The notes: generated from the letters alone by a model not told the origin. DNA of 64,000 bases from Microbacterium sp. 67-17 (GCF_001898325.1 NZ_MKTR01000034.1:62001-126000); one strand, 5' to 3'. Positions 8,517 to 20,816 are shown, counted from the first letter of the stretch. Numbers and translations are program-made.

Positions 8517-8867
8517 TCAGTCCTTTCTGCGTGGCACGACGAACCCGTGCCGGGTGAGATCGAATCGGAAGTGCTCGTGGGGCGGAACGTCGTCGACGCC
8601 GCCCTGGGCCCACGGGTGGCATCTGCTCAGCCGTGCCGCCGCGAGCGCCGCTCCCTTGAGAGCGCCGTGTTGTTGCACAGCACCCACGGCATAGGCCGAG
8701 CACGAGGGATAGTACCGGCACACATCGCCGTACAGGTGGGAAATCGTCGCGCGGTACCCGTGTAGCAAAGCGAGCACAGCGTTACGAGGAACAAGCGGGA
8801 GCGCACGCGCTGCATCGACAGCATCAAGGTGCGCATGACCGAGGGCGTACGAGGGCAACTCACTCAT
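8517..8867 (-). CDS. yidD: Membrane protein insertion efficiency factor YidD
   Basis: A small protein (116 residues from this start) containing the family signature YRYYPSCSAYA-like stretch, here CRYYPSCSAYAVGAVQQHG, followed by RLSRCHPW. It is thought to help YidC-dependent insertion. ATG at 8867 is chosen because it overlaps the rnpA stop as ATGA; an ATG 21 bases further upstream is possible but would overlap rnpA more. The C-terminal tail is longer than in E. coli. Confidence 0.9.
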   Translation of the reverse strand: MSELPSYALGHAHLDAVDAARALPLVPRNAVLALLHGYRATISHLYGDVCRYYPSCSAYAVGAVQQHGALKGAALAAARLSRCHPWAQGGVDDVPPHEHFRFDLTRHGFVVPRRKD

Positions 8868-9199
8868 CGGTGCTCTCCGGTGAGGCATCGCTTGACCTCG
8901 CCCGCGAGCACCTCGTACGGCGCGTCGGCTGCAGCGGGCAAGGCGCGGATGACGACCTGCGAGCCCGGGCGAATCTCATCCACGAGACCCGCGCTGATTG
9001 CCTTCAGCCGCCGACGCACGGTATTGCGTGCCACCGCTGAACCCACCTGCTTGCTCACGATGAAGCCGAACCGAGCGGGACCGGCATCCACTGACACCGT
9101 CGTGTAACTCATGAGGTGCGCAGCCACACACCGGCGGCCCCTGCGGACGACGGAACGATAGTCCGCGCCCCGGGTGATCCGGTGGGCGCGCGCAAGCAC
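8864..9199 (-). CDS. rnpA: Ribonuclease P protein component
   Basis: The basic protein subunit (about 111 residues) that aids the RNase P RNA in trimming tRNA 5' ends. The conserved ARNTVRRRLK helix carries the RNR-type motif, and FGFIVSKQVG is typical. GTG at 9199 is chosen because it leaves a seven-base gap after rpmH and gives the canonical N-terminus LARAHRITRG. The frame stays open further upstream to an ATG at 9259, but that would overlap rpmH. The RNase P RNA gene is not in the window. Confidence 0.9.
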   Translation of the reverse strand: MLARAHRITRGADYRSVVRRGRRCVAAHLMSYTTVSVDAGPARFGFIVSKQVGSAVARNTVRRRLKAISAGLVDEIRPGSQVVIRALPAAADAPYEVLAGEVKRCLTGEHR

Positions 9200-9206
9200 T
9201 GTGAGG

Positions 9207-9344
9207 TCAGGCCGAGAGTTCGCTGCGACCCTTGGCGCGGCGAGCCGAGAGGATGGCACGGCCGGCGCGGGTGCGCATGCGGGCGCGGAAGCCGTGCTTC
9301 TTGGCGCGGCGGCGGTTGTTGGGCTGGAACGTACGCTTGCTCAT
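9207..9344 (-). CDS. rpmH: 50S ribosomal protein L34
   Basis: A 45-residue, very basic ribosomal protein beginning [20 protein letters not shown], the standard L34 sequence. The ATG at 9344 is the only sensible start. The frame continues upstream as non-coding DNA. It heads the rpmH-rnpA-yidD-yidC-jag-rsmG-parAB series that diverges from dnaA. Confidence 0.97.
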   Translation of the reverse strand: MSKRTFQPNNRRRAKKHGFRARMRTRAGRAILSARRAKGRSELSA

Positions 9345-9432
9345 GAGATCACTTCCGGATGAGGTGTCGCCGGGATGCTCACACCGGGACGATGAATCGG
9401 GGACTGCCACGAGGGCACAAGTCAACCGACTA

Positions 9433-9461
9433 AGGGTACGTCGCGCAGCGCTCGAACTCAA
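9433..9461 (-). promoter_or_regulatory. Probable main sigma-factor promoter of rpmH
   Basis: On the minus strand TTGAGT (9461-9456) and TACCCT (9438-9433) are separated by 17 bases, close to the vegetative TTGACA/TATAAT pattern. It would give a leader of roughly 80 bases before rpmH. This is a sequence match only. Confidence 0.5.
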
Positions 9462-9483
9462 ACCGAGCAGAGGCAAAGGGACA

Positions 9484-9492
9484 TTATCCCCA
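9484..9492 (+). promoter_or_regulatory. Near-consensus DnaA box upstream of dnaA
   Basis: TTATCCCCA differs from the DnaA box TTATCCACA at one position. It lies between the rpmH promoter and dnaA. The rest of the 296-base gap (9345-9640) shows no further gene. Confidence 0.5.
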
Positions 9493-9582
9493 GCGTCATC
9501 CACCATCTGGAGACGACACGCGAGTCGCGTCTACAGTTGATTTTGCGCTGACGGATGCCGCTGACTACCGTTGCTCCGAAAG

Positions 9583-9591
9583 TTATCCACA
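9583..9591 (+). promoter_or_regulatory. DnaA box upstream of dnaA
   Basis: TTATCCACA is a perfect DnaA box, 50 bases before the dnaA ATG. A box here usually lets DnaA regulate its own transcription. Confidence 0.8.
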
Positions 9592-9640
9592 GCCGGGGAC
9601 GGGCTCGCCGCACCGATGCCGCTGAAGCCTGAGGGGGGCC

Positions 9641-11059
9641 ATGTCGACCCAGGAGATTCCGGATGTTCCGGTCTGGACCGCCGCGCTAGAGATCATGCGT
9701 GGAGACGATCGGATCACCCCGCAGCTGGAGGGGTTCCTCAATCTCGCGGTAGCTCAGGGCGTCATGGGGGGCACCCTCTACCTGGATGTTCCGAACGAAC
9801 TGACCGCCGCGCAGATCAACAAGAGGATGCGCGCGCCGATCCTCGAGGCGCTCGCGCACGCAGAAGATGGCAGGGGTGAGAGCGTGTCGGCCTTCCGTGT
9901 CGTCGTGAATCCTGACCTTGCCGAGTCTCACCTGACGGCGGTCATGCCGTTGGCGGCACCGCCCTCGGCATCCGTGCACCGCGCTGCCGAGGAACCCGTC
10001 GAATCGACGAGTACCTCCTCACGCACCGACACGCGCTTGAACCCGAAGTACACCTTCGACAACTTCGTCATCGGCCAGTCCAACCGGTTCGCCCACGCAG
10101 CGGCAGTCGCCGTCGCGGAAGCTCCCGCGAAGGCGTACAACCCGCTGTTCATCTATGGCGACTCAGGCCTCGGCAAGACCCACCTCCTGCACGCAATCGG
10201 CGACTACGCGATCAGCCTCTATGCCGGCATCAAAGTTCGGTACGTCTCGAGCGAAGAGTTCACGAACGACTTCATCAACTCGATCGCCAACAACCGCGGC
10301 GCTGCCTTCCAGGCTCGGTACCGGGATGTCGACATCCTGCTCATCGATGACATCCAGTTCCTGCAGGGCCGCGCAGAGACCCAGGAAGCCTTCTTCCACA
10401 CCTTCAATCAGCTCCACGATCACGACAAGCAAGTGGTGATCACCAGCGACGTGCCACCCAAGCACCTGACCGGATTCGAAGATCGGATGCGGAGCCGGTT
10501 CGAGTGGGGGCTCATCACAGACGTTCAAGCACCAGACCTCGAAACCCGCATCGCGATCCTGCGCAAGAAGGCGCAGAGCGAGCGGCTCCACATTCCCGAC
10601 GACGTGCTGGAGTACATCGCCACCGCGGTCTCGTCGAACATCCGTGAACTCGAGGGCGCGCTCATCCGGGTGTCGGCCTTTGCCAGCTTGAATCGCTCGA
10701 GCCTGGACATCTCGCTCGCCCAAACCGTGCTGCGCGACATCATCGATCAAGATGACGCCAACGTCGTCTCGCCGACCGACATCATCGCGGCCACCGCCAC
10801 CTACTTCAAGCTCTCGGTCGATGACCTGTACGGATCGAGCCGCTCGCAGGCAGTCGCCACCGCTCGACAGATCGCCATGTATCTGTGCCGCGAACGCACG
10901 AGTCTTTCGCTCCCCAAGATCGGTCAACTCTTCGGAAACCGCGACCACACGACGGTCATGTACGCGTACAAGAAGATCAGCGACCTCATGAAGGAGCGGC
11001 GCTCGATCTACAACCAGGTCTCCGAGATCACCGCTCAGCTCGGTCGAAACGGTCGCTGA
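9641..11059 (+). CDS. dnaA: Chromosomal replication initiator DnaA
   Basis: A 472-residue AAA+ ATPase that binds DnaA boxes and opens the origin. The N-terminal helicase-interaction domain covers about residues 1-90, and a short linker follows. The AAA+ core has Walker A GDSGLGKT at 173-180 and Walker [10 protein letters not shown]. The C-terminal DNA-binding helix-turn-helix contains [15 protein letters not shown], the DnaA signature. The ATG follows a G-rich ribosome site (GAGGGGGG). The linker is shorter than in Streptomyces DnaA. Confidence 0.98.
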   Translation: MSTQEIPDVPVWTAALEIMRGDDRITPQLEGFLNLAVAQGVMGGTLYLDVPNELTAAQINKRMRAPILEALAHAEDGRGESVSAFRVVVNPDLAESHLTAVMPLAAPPSASVHRAAEEPVESTSTSSRTDTRLNPKYTFDNFVIGQSNRFAHAAAVAVAEAPAKAYNPLFIYGDSGLGKTHLLHAIGDYAISLYAGIKVRYVSSEEFTNDFINSIANNRGAAFQARYRDVDILLIDDIQFLQGRAETQEAFFHTFNQLHDHDKQVVITSDVPPKHLTGFEDRMRSRFEWGLITDVQAPDLETRIAILRKKAQSERLHIPDDVLEYIATAVSSNIRELEGALIRVSAFASLNRSSLDISLAQTVLRDIIDQDDANVVSPTDIIAATATYFKLSVDDLYGSSRSQAVATARQIAMYLCRERTSLSLPKIGQLFGNRDHTTVMYAYKKISDLMKERRSIYNQVSEITAQLGRNGR

Positions 11060-11510
11060 GGCGTCCTCTCACACGCGCAATCTGGGGCTCATAGGAGCCT
11101 CATGGATTCTCACTTGACACAGCGCTATCGCGGGCACAAAAATACGCGTTCCCCACAGTGTGGATAACTTGTGGATAAGTGTGGAAGCAGCGCTCTCAGC
11201 TGTGAGTGAAGCGACTCTCGGTTGTGGAACACGGGCGGAAGCGGTGAGCTCCAGCACACCGCTTCACGCAACTCATCCGCAGCCCCTCCACAAATGACAC
11301 GAATGTGGTTTCGGCTCGGCACAAGGGATCGGGAGATTCATCCCCAGTTTCCACAGGCGTTAACACCATGACAAAGAACTTCTTGAAATGAATCCGGTTC
11401 GATGACCTTAAGTGCGGCTCGGGGCTCAGCGTGAGCCCAGCGGATCTCTTGAGGTCACAAGACATGTGGGCACTAGCATGGGAGAGCCCAACCGGATCGA
11501 GGGAGCGCGC
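11060..11510. other. Origin of replication (oriC) between dnaA and dnaN
   Basis: This 451-base gap has no gene and is locally AT-richer than its surroundings (for example around 11135-11150 and 11370-11395). It holds two perfect DnaA boxes at 11159-11178 and several weaker boxes: 11149-11157, 11180-11188, 11223-11231, 11338-11346 and 11347-11355. Position between dnaA and dnaN is the standard actinobacterial origin. The exact unwinding site cannot be fixed by eye. Confidence 0.9.
11159..11178 (-). promoter_or_regulatory. Tandem pair of perfect DnaA boxes in oriC
   Basis: TGTGGATAA occurs at 11159-11167 and again at 11170-11178, both in the same orientation and 11 bp apart, about one helical turn. 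A degenerate third copy (TGTGGAAGC) follows at 11180-11188. Such helically phased boxes favour cooperative DnaA assembly. Confidence 0.9.
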
Positions 11511-12662
11511 GTGAGGTTCGAAGTCAACCGCGATGTGTTCAGCGAGGCTGTGTCGTTCGTCGTCAAGCTCCTGCCACAACGCAACCCGCAGCCGATCCTT
11601 GCGGGAATCCTGATCGAGGCCAGCGCAGACGGCCTCTCCCTGTCGGCCTTCGACTACGAGGCGTCGGCGCGAACCCTCATCGAGGCGACTGTCGATGACC
11701 CGGGCACGATCCTCGTCCACGGACGACTGCTGTCCGAGATCGCGAACCGGTTGCCGAACGCCCCGGTCACTGTGCGCGTCGACGATGACGGCGGCATCCT
11801 GCTCACCTGTGGGTCGGCGACCTTCACCCTGGCATCCATGCCGGTTGCTGAGTACCCCGCGATTCCCGAAGTCACCGGCGAGTCGGGTCTCGTCCCCGCC
11901 GAAGACTTCGCAACCGCAATCGCCCAGGTCGCCTTCGCCGCATCACGCGACGATGTCACGCCGGTTCTCACCGGTGTTCAGCTCGAAGTCTCGGGTAACC
12001 GCCTGAGCCTCGTTGCCACCGACCGTTACCGGGTCGCCCTGCGTGAGATCCCTTGGGATCCGGCAAGCGGCGCATCCCAGGAGGGCGCAACCGCGCTGGT
12101 CCCGGCGCGAACACTGACCGAAGTCGGCAAGACCTTCGCGCACTCGGGACAGATCTCCATTGCGTTCTCGGGCAGCGGTGACCGCGAGATCATTGCGTTC
12201 ACCGCGGGTAACAAGACGGTCACGTCGCTGCTGATCAAGGGCAACTTCCCCCCGGTGCGACGGCTCTTCCCCGAGCAGACCGAACACCACGCTGTCGTGA
12301 GCACCTCCGAATTCGCCGAAGCCGTCCGGCGCGTTTCGCTGGTTCTGGATCGGTCCGCACCGCTGCGATTCACCTTCACTGCAGAGGGCGTGTCGATGGA
12401 TGCCGCGGGCACCGAACAGGCCCGGGCAACTGAGTCCGTCGATGCGACGCTGAGCGGGGAGGATGTGACGCTGGGCCTGAACCCCCAGTATCTGCTCGAG
12501 GCGCTCGGTGCAGTTCGCAGCGAGTTCGCACGGGTCACCTTCACCTCCAGCGACAACGCCAACAAGCTCAGCCCCGTGCTCATCACGGCGCAGACCTCGG
12601 TCGACCGGTCGGGCGAGGATTCCTTCAAGTACCTGTTGCAGCCGAACCTGCTGCTGCGCTGA
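11511..12662 (+). CDS. dnaN: DNA polymerase III sliding clamp (beta subunit)
   Basis: A 383-residue ring-forming clamp that tethers the replicative polymerase to DNA. It begins RFEVNRDVFSEAVSFVVKLL and ends with the usual short C-terminus YLLQPNLLLR. GTG at 11511 is chosen because a GAGGGA ribosome site precedes it and the length then fits the family. In-frame ATGs at 11412 and 11478 would extend it into the origin. It is the first gene rightward of oriC. Confidence 0.96.
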   Translation: MRFEVNRDVFSEAVSFVVKLLPQRNPQPILAGILIEASADGLSLSAFDYEASARTLIEATVDDPGTILVHGRLLSEIANRLPNAPVTVRVDDDGGILLTCGSATFTLASMPVAEYPAIPEVTGESGLVPAEDFATAIAQVAFAASRDDVTPVLTGVQLEVSGNRLSLVATDRYRVALREIPWDPASGASQEGATALVPARTLTEVGKTFAHSGQISIAFSGSGDREIIAFTAGNKTVTSLLIKGNFPPVRRLFPEQTEHHAVVSTSEFAEAVRRVSLVLDRSAPLRFTFTAEGVSMDAAGTEQARATESVDATLSGEDVTLGLNPQYLLEALGAVRSEFARVTFTSSDNANKLSPVLITAQTSVDRSGEDSFKYLLQPNLLLR

Positions 12663-12708
12663 GTTCTGGCGCGGGTCAGGCGTCAGTCGTGGCGGATAGC
12701 CTGTACCG

Positions 12709-13878
12709 ATGATCGTCGAGCGGCTGAGTCTCACCGACTTTCGCAACTACGCGCGCGCCGATCTCCAGCTCTCCAGCGGACCGACCGTTCTGGTCGGAAG
12801 CAACGGGCAGGGCAAGACGAACCTCGCTGAGGCCGTCGCGTATCTCGCCACGGCCGGCTCACACCGGGTCTCCTCAGACGCACCACTGGTGCGAGACGGT
12901 TCCGACTTCGCCATCGTTCGGGCAACCCTTGCGCACGGGGAGCGTCGGTTGAACGTCGATGTCCAGATCAACCGCCAGGGATCGAACCGCGCACAGGTGA
13001 ATGGAACCGGCATCCGTACGGGCGAACTCGGTCGCTATGCGCATGTCGTATTGTTCGCGCCGGAAGACCTGCAGATCGTCCGCGGTGATCCGGGTGCCCG
13101 GCGCCGCTTCGCGGACCAGCTTCTCGTGCAGCGATACCCGAGACTGTCGGCCACGCTCGCCGACTACGATCGCGTTCTCAAGCAGCGCGGGGCGCTGCTG
13201 AAATCGGCGCGCGCCAGGCGCCTGGACTCGGATGCCCTGCCAACCCTGGACGTATGGGATGACAAACTCGTGGCTCTCGGGGTGGAGATCATCCGGGCGC
13301 GCGAAGCACTCGTGAGGGATCTCGCGGGACCGATCGCTGATGCCTACGCGTCAATCGCCGGGGCCGATCACGCTCCGGACGCGCGGTGGGTGCTTTCCGT
13401 GGACGGCGCCGACCCTGATGACGATGAGCGCAGTGTTGATGTCACCGAATCCGGCGACCTGTTCGAGCGGTTCCGCGCGGCGCTGCGTGAGAAGCGCAGC
13501 GCAGAGCTGGAACGCGGGGTCAACCTCGTGGGTCCGCACCGCGACGACCTTGTGCTCTCGCTTCGCGGTCTGCCGGCGCGCGGGTACGCCTCGCATGGCG
13601 AATCCTGGTCTCTGGCTCTGGCGCTGCGCATCGCGTCGGCTCATCTGCTCCGAGCCGAGTCGCAGCTCGGTGACCCGATCGTCATCCTTGATGATGTCTT
13701 TGCCGAACTCGACGCGGGCCGCCGGGTGCGGCTGGCCGACATCGTGGGCGAGTTCGAACAGGTGATCGTGACTGCCGCAGTTGAGCAGGATGTTCCTGCT
13801 GAGCTTCGCGTCGGCACCGTCCGTGTCGAGGCGGGCACCCTGAGTGGTAGCGGTCCGGTTGATCGAGAAGTGTCATGA
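12709..13878 (+). CDS. recF: DNA replication/repair protein RecF
   Basis: A 389-residue SMC-like ATPase that helps load RecA at single-strand gaps. Walker A is GSNGQGKT at residues 30-37; Walker B and the D-loop fall in PIVILDDVFAELDAGRR near the C-terminus. It begins with the typical LTDFRNYARADL. It lies 46 bases after dnaN and its stop overlaps the next start (ATGA). Confidence 0.96.
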   Translation: MIVERLSLTDFRNYARADLQLSSGPTVLVGSNGQGKTNLAEAVAYLATAGSHRVSSDAPLVRDGSDFAIVRATLAHGERRLNVDVQINRQGSNRAQVNGTGIRTGELGRYAHVVLFAPEDLQIVRGDPGARRRFADQLLVQRYPRLSATLADYDRVLKQRGALLKSARARRLDSDALPTLDVWDDKLVALGVEIIRAREALVRDLAGPIADAYASIAGADHAPDARWVLSVDGADPDDDERSVDVTESGDLFERFRAALREKRSAELERGVNLVGPHRDDLVLSLRGLPARGYASHGESWSLALALRIASAHLLRAESQLGDPIVILDDVFAELDAGRRVRLADIVGEFEQVIVTAAVEQDVPAELRVGTVRVEAGTLSGSGPVDREVS

Positions 13879-14372
13879 CCGTGGACGCGGATCAGGCATC
13901 CTCGGTACCCGAAACGATCGCGACGTACCTGCGCCTGCGCGGGCTTGCCCCGACGGCCCGCGTTGCGCGGCGACGCCGGCGTCGAACGGATGACGAGAAC
14001 GAGCCGTTCACTCCAGGCCGCGATCCCAAGGGTGTCGGCGACGTCCTCACCGACCTCACGCGGGAAGCGGGATGGGACGCACAGCTTGCCCGGGAAGATG
14101 TGGTTCTCACCTGGAACGAGGTGGCCGGGGCTGAGACGGCGCGCCATACCCGTCCGGTGGGCTTTGTCGACGGCATCCTCACCGTCCAGGCTGATTCGAC
14201 GGCGTGGGCTCGGCAGTTGCAGAACATGCGCTCACAGATCCTCACCGAGATCATTCGTCGGTTCCCGGACGCCGGGGTCGAGAGCGTCCGCTTCATCGGG
14301 CCGGACGTCCCCTCCTGGAAATGGGGGCCGAGAGCCGTTCCAGGCCGCGGTCCGCGCGATACCTACGGCTGA
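13875..14372 (+). CDS. dciA: DciA-type helicase loader (DUF721)
   Basis: A 165-residue protein of the DUF721 family. The conserved domain runs from about residue 60 (REAGWDAQLAREDVVLTWNEVAG) to about 135 (LQNMRSQILTEIIRRF), and the N-terminus is basic and probably flexible. DUF721/DciA proteins assist loading of the replicative helicase DnaB in bacteria lacking DnaC. Its position in the dnaN-recF-dciA-gyrB block is standard for actinobacteria. The role here is inferred from the family. Confidence 0.85.
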   Translation: MTVDADQASSVPETIATYLRLRGLAPTARVARRRRRRTDDENEPFTPGRDPKGVGDVLTDLTREAGWDAQLAREDVVLTWNEVAGAETARHTRPVGFVDGILTVQADSTAWARQLQNMRSQILTEIIRRFPDAGVESVRFIGPDVPSWKWGPRAVPGRGPRDTYG

Positions 14373-14427
14373 ACCACCTCCCGGGACGTCGCGACGAATT
14401 TCATCGCGCCACAGGACCGTAGAGCGC

Positions 14428-16533
<2,106 letters not shown>

Positions 16534-16571
16534 GTACGCGAGCACATCGAAACGACGAAGTAGAGACAGAC

Positions 16572-19139
16572 ATGGCAGACGAACAACGTCCCGAGCCGGA
16601 GCACAACCACGGTCGAATCGACCAGGTCGACCTGCAGCTGGAGATGCAGCGGTCCTACCTCGACTACGCGATGAGCGTCATCGTCGGTCGCGCCCTTCCC
16701 GACGTGCGCGATGGCCTCAAGCCCGTGCACCGCCGTGTGATCTATGGCATGTACGACGGCGGATACCGCCCCGACAAGTCGTTCTCGAAGTGCTCGCGTG
16801 TCGTCGGCGAGGTCATGGGTCAGTACCACCCGCACGGTGACTCGGCGATCTATGACACCCTCGTCCGGCTCGTGCAGCCCTGGGCGCTGCGATACCCACT
16901 CGCGCTCGGCCAGGGGAACTTCGGGACCCCGGGAAACCAGGGCGCGGCCGCGCCTCGATATACCGAGACCAAGATGGCGCCCCTTGCGCTGGAGATGGTC
17001 AGGGATATCGAAGAAGAGACCGTCGACTTCCAGCCCAACTACGACGGACAGACGCAGGAACCGATCGTTCTGCCTGCCCGCTTCCCGAACCTGTTGGTCA
17101 ACGGTTCCGTGGGTATCGCGGTCGGCATGGCAACGAACATCCCGCCGCACAACCTCCGCGAGGTTTCCGCTGGCGCCCTCTGGGCGCTCGAGCACCCCGA
17201 GGCCACCCGCGAGGAACTCCTCGACGCTCTCATGGAGCGCATCCCGGGTCCCGACTTCCCCACTGCCGCGCAGATCCTGGGAACCAAGGGAATCAAGGAT
17301 GCCTACCGCACCGGCCGCGGATCCATCACGATGCGCGCGGTGGTCAATGTCGAAGAGATCCAGGGCCGCACGTGCCTGGTGATCACCGAACTGCCCTACC
17401 AGGTCAACCCCGACAACGTCGCCGTGAAGATCGGCGATCTCGCCCGCGAGGGCCGCATCACCGGCATCGCCGACATCCGTGACGAGACCTCGGGTCGCAC
17501 CGGCCAGCGCCTGGTCATCGTCCTCAAGCGCGACGCCGTCGCGAAGGTCGTACTGAACAACCTGTACAAGCACACGCAGCTGCAAGAGAACTTCGGCGCG
17601 AACATGCTGGCGATCGTCGACGGTGTGCCGCGCACGCTGCCGCTCGACGGATTCATCAGCTACTGGATCGAACACCAGGTCGAGGTCATCGTTCGGCGCA
17701 CTCGATACCGCCTGCGCAAGGCCGAAGAGCGGATGCACATCCTGCGCGGGTACCTCAAGGCGCTCGACGCGCTCGACGAGGTCATCGCCCTCATCCGTCG
17801 CTCGGCGACCGTCGAGGACGCGCGCGAGGGCCTGAAGGACCTGCTCGAGATCGACGACGTGCAAGCCGATGCGATCCTGCAGATGCAGCTGCGCCGCCTC
17901 GCCGCCCTCGAACGACAGAAGATCATCGACGAAGCCACCGAGCTCGAGGCTCAGATCCTGGACTTCCAGGCGATCCTCGCCGACCCGGCGCGCCAGCGCT
18001 CCATCATCCGCGAGGAACTCACAGCGATCGTCGACCGTTTCGGTGACGACCGACGTACCGAAATCCTGCCCGGCTACGACGGCGACATGTCGGTCGAAGA
18101 CCTCATCCCCGAAGAGGAGATGGTCATCACCGTCACCCGCGCCGGGTACATCAAGCGCACGCGCAGCGACAACTACCGGTCACAGCACCGCGGCGGCAAA
18201 GGCGTCAGGGGCGCGCAGTTGCGGGCTGACGACGTGGTCGAGCACTTCTTCGTGACGACGACCCACCACTGGCTGTTGTTCTTCACGAACAAGGGCCGCG
18301 TTTACCGCGCGAAGGCGTATGAGCTTCCCGAGGCCGGCCGCGACGCGAAGGGTCAGCACGTCGCGAACTTCCTCGCGCTCCAGCCCGAGGAAGAGATCGC
18401 CCAGATCCTCGACATCCGTGACTACCAGGCAGCGCCTTACCTCGTGCTTGCCACCCGCAGCGGACTGGTGAAGAAGACGCGCCTGACTGAGTACGACACC
18501 AACCGCCAGGGCGGCGTGATCGCCATCAAGCTGCGCGGCGGCGACGGTGACGATGCCGGAGACGAACTGACCTCCGCGATGCTCGTGGACGAGGGTGACG
18601 ACATTCTGTTGATCAGCCGCGAGGGCATGTCGCTGCGGTTCACGGCCACGGATTCTGCGCTTCGCCCGATGGGTCGGGCTACCGAGGGAGTCAAGGGAAT
18701 GTCGTTCCGCGGCGACGATTGCCTGCTGTCGGCATCCGTGGTTCGTGACGAGGGATACGTGTTCGTCGTGACTGAGGGCGGCTACGCGAAACGCACGGAT
18801 GTCGCCCAGTATCGCGAGCAGGGCCGAGGGGGCCTCGGCATCAAAGTCGCGAAGTTGACCGAGGATCGCGGGGTCCTCGCGGGCGGTTTGATCGTCTCGG
18901 AGGACGACGAGGTCTTGGTGGTTCTTGCCAGCGGCAAGGTGGTACGCTCTGCCGTGGCCGAGGTCCCCGCCAAGGGTCGCGACACCATGGGTGTCGTCTT
19001 CGCCCGCCCCGATGACGAGGATCGCATCATCGCGGTCGCGCGTAACGGAGAGCGGGTTGTGGCAGAAGATGCCGCGGCCACGGATGCGTCGGATGACGCC
19101 GCCTCCCCCCAGATCGTTGAAGGAAGTCCCGACGCATGA
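16572..19139 (+). CDS. gyrA: DNA gyrase subunit A
   Basis: An 855-residue DNA cleavage and wrapping subunit. The catalytic tyrosine is in [10 protein letters not shown]. The quinolone-determining region reads [14 protein letters not shown], with Ser and Asp at the positions equal to E. coli 83 and 87, so no classical resistance change is seen. The GyrA box in the wrapping domain is QHRGGKG. The C-terminal tail is acidic. Its stop overlaps the next start (ATGA). Confidence 0.98.
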   Translation: MADEQRPEPEHNHGRIDQVDLQLEMQRSYLDYAMSVIVGRALPDVRDGLKPVHRRVIYGMYDGGYRPDKSFSKCSRVVGEVMGQYHPHGDSAIYDTLVRLVQPWALRYPLALGQGNFGTPGNQGAAAPRYTETKMAPLALEMVRDIEEETVDFQPNYDGQTQEPIVLPARFPNLLVNGSVGIAVGMATNIPPHNLREVSAGALWALEHPEATREELLDALMERIPGPDFPTAAQILGTKGIKDAYRTGRGSITMRAVVNVEEIQGRTCLVITELPYQVNPDNVAVKIGDLAREGRITGIADIRDETSGRTGQRLVIVLKRDAVAKVVLNNLYKHTQLQENFGANMLAIVDGVPRTLPLDGFISYWIEHQVEVIVRRTRYRLRKAEERMHILRGYLKALDALDEVIALIRRSATVEDAREGLKDLLEIDDVQADAILQMQLRRLAALERQKIIDEATELEAQILDFQAILADPARQRSIIREELTAIVDRFGDDRRTEILPGYDGDMSVEDLIPEEEMVITVTRAGYIKRTRSDNYRSQHRGGKGVRGAQLRADDVVEHFFVTTTHHWLLFFTNKGRVYRAKAYELPEAGRDAKGQHVANFLALQPEEEIAQILDIRDYQAAPYLVLATRSGLVKKTRLTEYDTNRQGGVIAIKLRGGDGDDAGDELTSAMLVDEGDDILLISREGMSLRFTATDSALRPMGRATEGVKGMSFRGDDCLLSASVVRDEGYVFVVTEGGYAKRTDVAQYREQGRGGLGIKVAKLTEDRGVLAGGLIVSEDDEVLVVLASGKVVRSAVAEVPAKGRDTMGVVFARPDDEDRIIAVARNGERVVAEDAAATDASDDAASPQIVEGSPDA

Positions 19140-19537
19140 CGACGGTAGCCGACAAACTCGCCAAGAAATCCAGCAAGACCACGACGAAGCAGGTGCGCCT
19201 GCGCTTGGTCTACCTTGACTTCTGGTCGGCCGTGAAGCTGTCGTTCTTGGCTGCCGTGGCGATCGCCATCGCAACCGTCGTCTTCTTCGTGCTGATCTTC
19301 CTCATCCTGCAGACGACGGGTCTGATCAGCCAGGCTGACGCGTTCATCGGTAGCTTCACCGACGGCACGTTCTCGCTGTCGGCAGTTTTGTCTCTCCCGC
19401 AGGTGCTGGCGTTCTCGGCGATCGTCGCGATCCTGAACCTCGTGGTCGTCACCGTCATGGGCGCCGTGGTTGCCGGCATCTACAACCTCGCGGTGAAGGT
19501 AACCGGCGGCTTGCTCGTCGGATTCACCTCGAACTGA
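19136..19537 (+). CDS. DUF3566 membrane protein
   Basis: A 133-residue protein with a Lys/Thr-rich cytoplasmic N-terminus and two long hydrophobic segments (about residues 35-60 and 85-125). It matches the actinobacterial DUF3566 family, which sits directly after gyrA in many genomes. Its function is not known. It is translationally coupled to gyrA by the ATGA overlap. Confidence 0.85.
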   Translation: MTTVADKLAKKSSKTTTKQVRLRLVYLDFWSAVKLSFLAAVAIAIATVVFFVLIFLILQTTGLISQADAFIGSFTDGTFSLSAVLSLPQVLAFSAIVAILNLVVVTVMGAVVAGIYNLAVKVTGGLLVGFTSN

Positions 19538-19558
19538 CGCGGAGCGCGTTCAGGACCT

Positions 19559-19577
19559 CGTCGGCCGAAGGCCGGCG
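19559..19577. terminator. Hairpin between convergent DUF3566 and VIT genes
   Basis: CGTCGGCC at 19559-19566 pairs with GGCCGGCG at 19570-19577 around a three-base GAA loop, eight base pairs with one G-T. It fills the short gap between converging genes and may act in both directions. Confidence 0.55.
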
Positions 19578-20291
19578 CTAGACGACGGTGGTTCCGAGGA
19601 ACGTGCCGATCGCATAGGTCGCAGCTAGCGCCAGCGCGCCGCCGATGACCAGGCGCAGGACAGCGCGTCCCTGCGATGCGCCTCCCAGGCGTGCCGAAAT
19701 CGAACCGGTGACCGCCAACGCAATGAGAACTGCCACGACGGTGACAGGAACCCGCCACTGCGGCGGCGGAAGCAGGATCGCCAACAGGGGGAGGAGCGCG
19801 CCGAACGTGAACGCGACGGCAGAGGAGAACGCTGCCTGCCACGGGCTCACGAGATCGTCTTGGTCGATATGCAGCTCCACCTCGAGGTGAGCCGCGAGGG
19901 CATCGTGGTCCGTGAGTTCCTTCGCGACCTTGACCGCAGTGTCCCGGCTGAGACCCCGCTCCTGGTACAACTGCGTCAACTCCTCGAGTTCTTCCTCGGG
20001 CATCTCGGCAAGTTCGCGCCGCTCCTTGGCGATCAGCGCCCTCTCGCTGTCGCGCTGGCTGCTCACCGACACGTACTCGCCGAGGGCCATCGAGATCGCC
20101 CCACCCACGAGACCCGCGACACCCGCGAGTAAGAGGGCCGGCGTATCTGTCGTAGCGCCCGCGACACCGACGACGAGCGAGGCGACGGAGACGATGCCGT
20201 CATTGGCACCGAGAACGCCCGCACGTAGCCAGTTCAGTTTCTGGCTGACGCCGGTCGCGTGCGGTTCGTGGGCGTGCGTTGCATCGGTCAC
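19578..20291 (-). CDS. VIT1/CCC1-family metal transporter
   Basis: A 237-residue membrane protein with about five hydrophobic segments. The N-terminal signature LRAGVLGANDGIVSVASLVVG and the following GEYVSVSSQRDSERA are typical of the VIT1/CCC1 family, which exports Fe2+ or Mn2+ from the cytoplasm. The soluble Glu-rich stretch between the second and third membrane segments (EMPEEELEELTQLY) corresponds to the metal-binding domain. Substrate cannot be decided from sequence. Confidence 0.85.
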   Translation of the reverse strand: MTDATHAHEPHATGVSQKLNWLRAGVLGANDGIVSVASLVVGVAGATTDTPALLLAGVAGLVGGAISMALGEYVSVSSQRDSERALIAKERRELAEMPEEELEELTQLYQERGLSRDTAVKVAKELTDHDALAAHLEVELHIDQDDLVSPWQAAFSSAVAFTFGALLPLLAILLPPPQWRVPVTVVAVLIALAVTGSISARLGGASQGRAVLRLVIGGALALAATYAIGTFLGTTVV

Positions 20292-20436
20292 GCCGCTCAG
20301 TCAACAACTCGCCATGACGGCGCGCAATGAAGGATCGGCTAAGCGAACTCCGGCCAGCGTGCATCCGGATTCGTGGAAACCGCGTCGCTTCGGGTAAAGT
20401 CTTGGAGGTTGACGGTGCGATGTGCCGGCACCACAC

Positions 20437-20510
20437 GGGGCTATAGCTCAGGCGGTTAGAGCGCTTCACTGATAATGAAGAGGTCCCAGGTTCAAGTCCT
20501 GGTAGCCCCA
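20437..20510 (+). tRNA. tRNA-Ile (GAT)
   Basis: A 74-base cloverleaf with acceptor stem GGGGCTA/TAGCCCC. The anticodon loop CTGATAA is closed by CTTCA/TGAAG, giving anticodon GAT, and the T arm contains GGTTCAAGTCC. No 3' CCA is encoded. TAAAGT at 20396-20401 may be the -10 element. Confidence 0.97.
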
Positions 20511-20520
20511 CGCAAGCCCC

Positions 20521-20593
20521 GGGGCCTTAGCTCAGTTGGTAGAGCGCCTGCTTTGCAAGCAGGATGTCAGGAGTTCGAATCTCCTAGGCTCCA
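20521..20593 (+). tRNA. tRNA-Ala (TGC)
   Basis: A 73-base cloverleaf starting ten bases after tRNA-Ile. Acceptor stem GGGGCCT/AGGCTCC contains one G-T pair; the anticodon loop TTTGCAA gives TGC. No CCA is encoded. A T-rich run follows at 20598-20602. The Ile-Ala pair after gyrA is common in actinobacteria and here borders the accessory insertion. Confidence 0.97.
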
Positions 20594-20657
20594 CGCATTT
20601 TTGATAGATCGCGCGCATCCTTTGACTGATGCGTTGTGCTGAATCATTCCCGCCTCG

Positions 20658-20685
20658 GCGGGCATCTATGTCGTAGATCGCCCGC
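20658..20685. terminator. Hairpin in the gap next to tRNA-Ala
   Basis: GCGGGC-ATCTA (20658-20668) pairs with TAGAT-C-GCCCGC (20674-20685), with a one-base bulge and a five-base loop. It lies between the tRNAs and the 50-codon gene that points towards them, so it may terminate either. The rest of 20594-20816 shows no gene or duplicated tRNA end. Confidence 0.4.
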
Positions 20686-20816
20686 TAGGAAAGCTCAGTG
20701 TCCGTGTTGTTGGGCCACGATCCGTTCGCACCTCGAACTTAGTTGGACAACATGGGCGCTGCCGCGAGGTGAAATGGGTCGCTGAGCCCTTTGCGCCGAA
20801 GCAGCGCACGGACTTA

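Noticed and set aside
16821..16870. Quinolone-resistance substitutions in gyrA
   Set aside because: The region reads [14 protein letters not shown], with Ser and Asp at the classical positions, so nothing indicates resistance.
20437..20593. tRNA-Ile/tRNA-Ala pair as part of an rRNA operon
   Set aside because: No 16S or 23S sequence flanks them; the pair stands alone after gyrA, as in other actinobacteria.
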